NCBI GenBank assembly: GCA_002373975.1
Contig: DFKZ01000030.1
Coordinates: forward strand, 45,632 to 109,631
Length of the DNA: 64,000 nt
Reading direction: 5' to 3'
Source: Lachnospiraceae bacterium UBA3632
GTDB taxonomy: Bacteria; Bacillota; Clostridia; Lachnospirales; Lachnospiraceae
Shown here: positions 62,887 through 64,000 of the stretch, in pieces
Position numbering within the stretch: position 1 is the first letter of the stretch
Layout: every line of letters starts with the position of its first letter
Program-made: the position numbers and the translations under genes
Notes under the pieces: model-generated
What the model was told of the DNA's origin: nothing
The model's database searches: none
What the model saw: the letters and a program-made list of their open reading frames with translations, nothing else

Positions 62887-62956
62887 TTACCTTGATCGGC
62901 TTACAAAAGGTGCCGCTTAAGGCAATCTTTTCAGATAATATTATAAGGAGGACCAT

Positions 62957-63649
62957 ATGATTTACTCGACAGAAGTTAAAGAAATGTGCCCTGTAACCCA
63001 GGGGGTACATCACGGCGCCGCTCCCATTCCCGAAGAGGCAAAATGGGTTAAGGCAAAAAAGGTTGAGGATATTTCCGGCTATACTCACGGTATCGGCTGG
63101 TGTGCACCTCAGCAGGGATGCTGCAAGCTTTCCCTCAATGTAAAGGAAGGAATTATTCAGGAGGCTCTCGTTGAGACTATCGGATGCTCGGGAATGACCC
63201 ACTCTGCAGCTATGGCAGCAGAAATTCTTCCCGGACTTACCGTACTCGAGGCTCTTAACACAGACCTCGTTTGCGATGCGATCAATACCGCTATGAGAGA
63301 GCTTTTCCTTCAGATCGTATACGGCAGAACCCAGAGCGCATTCTCTGAGGACGGTCTTCAGATCGGTGCAGGTCTTGAGGATCTCGGAAAGGGAACCCGT
63401 TCCATGGTTGGTACCACATACGGAACTCTTGCAAAGGGACCTCGTTACCTCGAGCTTACAGATGGATACATCACCAATATCGCGCTCGATGAGAATGACG
63501 AGATCATCGGTTACAAGTATGTCAACTTCGGTAAGATGATGGACTTCATCAAGAAGGGTGACGATGCAAACACCGCTTTCGAGAAGGCATGCGGACAGTA
63601 TGGAAGAGTTGCTGATGCCGCACGTCTCATCGATCCCAGAAAAGAGTAA
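62957..63649 (+). CDS. NifU-like iron-sulfur cluster scaffold protein
   Basis: 230 aa. An N-terminal extension (EVKEMCPVTQGVHHGAAPIP) precedes a NifU_N-like domain with cysteines in GWCAPQQGCCKLSL and ETIGCSGMTHSAA, and a third conserved stretch ending in AFEKACGQYG. The family is annotated as an iron-sulfur scaffold, but its client proteins in Lachnospiraceae are unknown. Strong promoter, AAGGAGG and biased codons point to high expression. A GGGtGRT gene follows 19 bases later. Confidence 0.85.
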   Translation: MIYSTEVKEMCPVTQGVHHGAAPIPEEAKWVKAKKVEDISGYTHGIGWCAPQQGCCKLSLNVKEGIIQEALVETIGCSGMTHSAAMAAEILPGLTVLEALNTDLVCDAINTAMRELFLQIVYGRTQSAFSEDGLQIGAGLEDLGKGTRSMVGTTYGTLAKGPRYLELTDGYITNIALDENDEIIGYKYVNFGKMMDFIKKGDDANTAFEKACGQYGRVADAARLIDPRKE

Positions 63650-63668
63650 GAAGGAGGTATTATAAATC

Positions 63669-64000
63669 ATGGCATTATTTGAATCATATGAAAGAAGAGA
63701 GCCTCAGATTCTTGCTAAGCTTAAGGAGTACGGCATCTCATCTATCGAAGAATGTAAAGATATCACGATGGCAGCAGGCATCGATGTATACAAGCTCATC
63801 GAGGGCATCCAGCCCATCTGCTTTGAGAATGCAAAGTGGGCATACACCGTAGGTGCAGCCATTGCCATTAAGAAGAACTGCCGCAAGGCAGCTGATGCAG
63901 CAGCAGCTATCGGAGAGGGACTTCAGGCTTTCTGTATTCCCGGTTCCGTTGCAGATACACGTAAGGTTGGTCTCGGACACGGTAACCTCGGCAAGATGCT
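63669..64000 (+). CDS. GGGtGRT protein, N-terminal part (3' truncated by window)
   Basis: First 110 codons of a gene that runs off the window. MALFESYERREPQILAKLKE, IQPICFENAKWAYTVGAA and AFCIPGSVADTRKVGLGHGNLGKM match the start of the GGGtGRT family (PF14057), usually about 330 aa and of unknown function. GGAGG lies 11 bases before the ATG. The pairing with the NifU-like gene is, to my knowledge, typical, and codon use suggests an abundant protein. Confidence 0.88.
   Translation, partial: MALFESYERREPQILAKLKEYGISSIEECKDITMAAGIDVYKLIEGIQPICFENAKWAYTVGAAIAIKKNCRKAADAAAAIGEGLQAFCIPGSVADTRKVGLGHGNLGKM

Overview
The window (about 45% GC by eye, dense coding on both strands, AGGAGG-type ribosome binding sites, Leloir galactose genes, type III glutamine synthetase, GGGtGRT protein, lipoproteins, no outer-membrane genes) looks like the chromosome of a low-GC Gram-positive of the Lachnospiraceae, probably a Butyrivibrio-like rumen or gut fermenter. 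This assignment is inferred from gene families and synteny, not from a database search. No prophage, insertion sequence or CRISPR array is visible.

Layout. 1-8598 (+): a glutamine nitrogen block: the 3' end of glutamine synthetase III, both glutamate synthase subunits (gltB, gltD overlapping) and purF. 8621-16134 (-): an SLH-like protein, a GH27 alpha-galactosidase with an inserted domain, a diguanylate cyclase with a LacI-type sugar-binding sensor, thioredoxin and thioredoxin reductase, a TlpA-like lipoprotein and an OGG1-type DNA glycosylase. 16292-22822 (+): a REC-GGDEF response regulator, galK, galT and a hybrid histidine kinase. 22886-23503 (-): a small membrane-anchored protein, diverging from the next operon through two overlapping promoters. 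23674-33307 (+): a 34-aa membrane peptide, an AIR-synthase-like protein, an Lrp regulator, an aminotransferase, a LeuA fused to an AraC-type DNA-binding domain, a foldase, a MATE transporter, a HAD phosphatase and the CCA-adding enzyme. 33351-40006 (+): a PEGA lipoprotein, then the conserved Firmicutes block hup-rqcP-divIC-tilS-hpt-ftsH.

40028-41692 is an AT-rich GT-C-like membrane protein. 42061-44160 is a GH13 enzyme, followed by tRNA-Leu(TAA), a small cysteine protein, and a second hybrid kinase on the minus strand. 46716-53334 (+) holds a small lipoprotein, a CUT1 sugar ABC importer without its ATPase, and a YesM/YesN two-component system. 53344-62829 is an envelope or glycan region: a UDP-galactopyranose-mutase-like flavoprotein (-), a MATE transporter, then a tightly packed six-gene run (flavoprotein, GT2, epimerase-like protein, large membrane protein, sugar isomerase, GT2). 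62957-64000 has a NifU-like scaffold and the start of a GGGtGRT gene.

How the parts fit: alpha-galactoside cleavage (GH27), galactose use (galK, galT), alpha-glucan cleavage (GH13) and sugar import (CUT1) are interleaved with an unusual number of signalling proteins (two GGDEF proteins, two hybrid kinases, YesM/YesN). The strongest candidate for something under-described is the LeuA-AraC fusion, in which a leucine-biosynthesis enzyme carries its own transcription-factor domain. Next are the six-gene glycan cluster, the sugar-sensing diguanylate cyclase beside an alpha-galactosidase, and the NifU-like/GGGtGRT pair.
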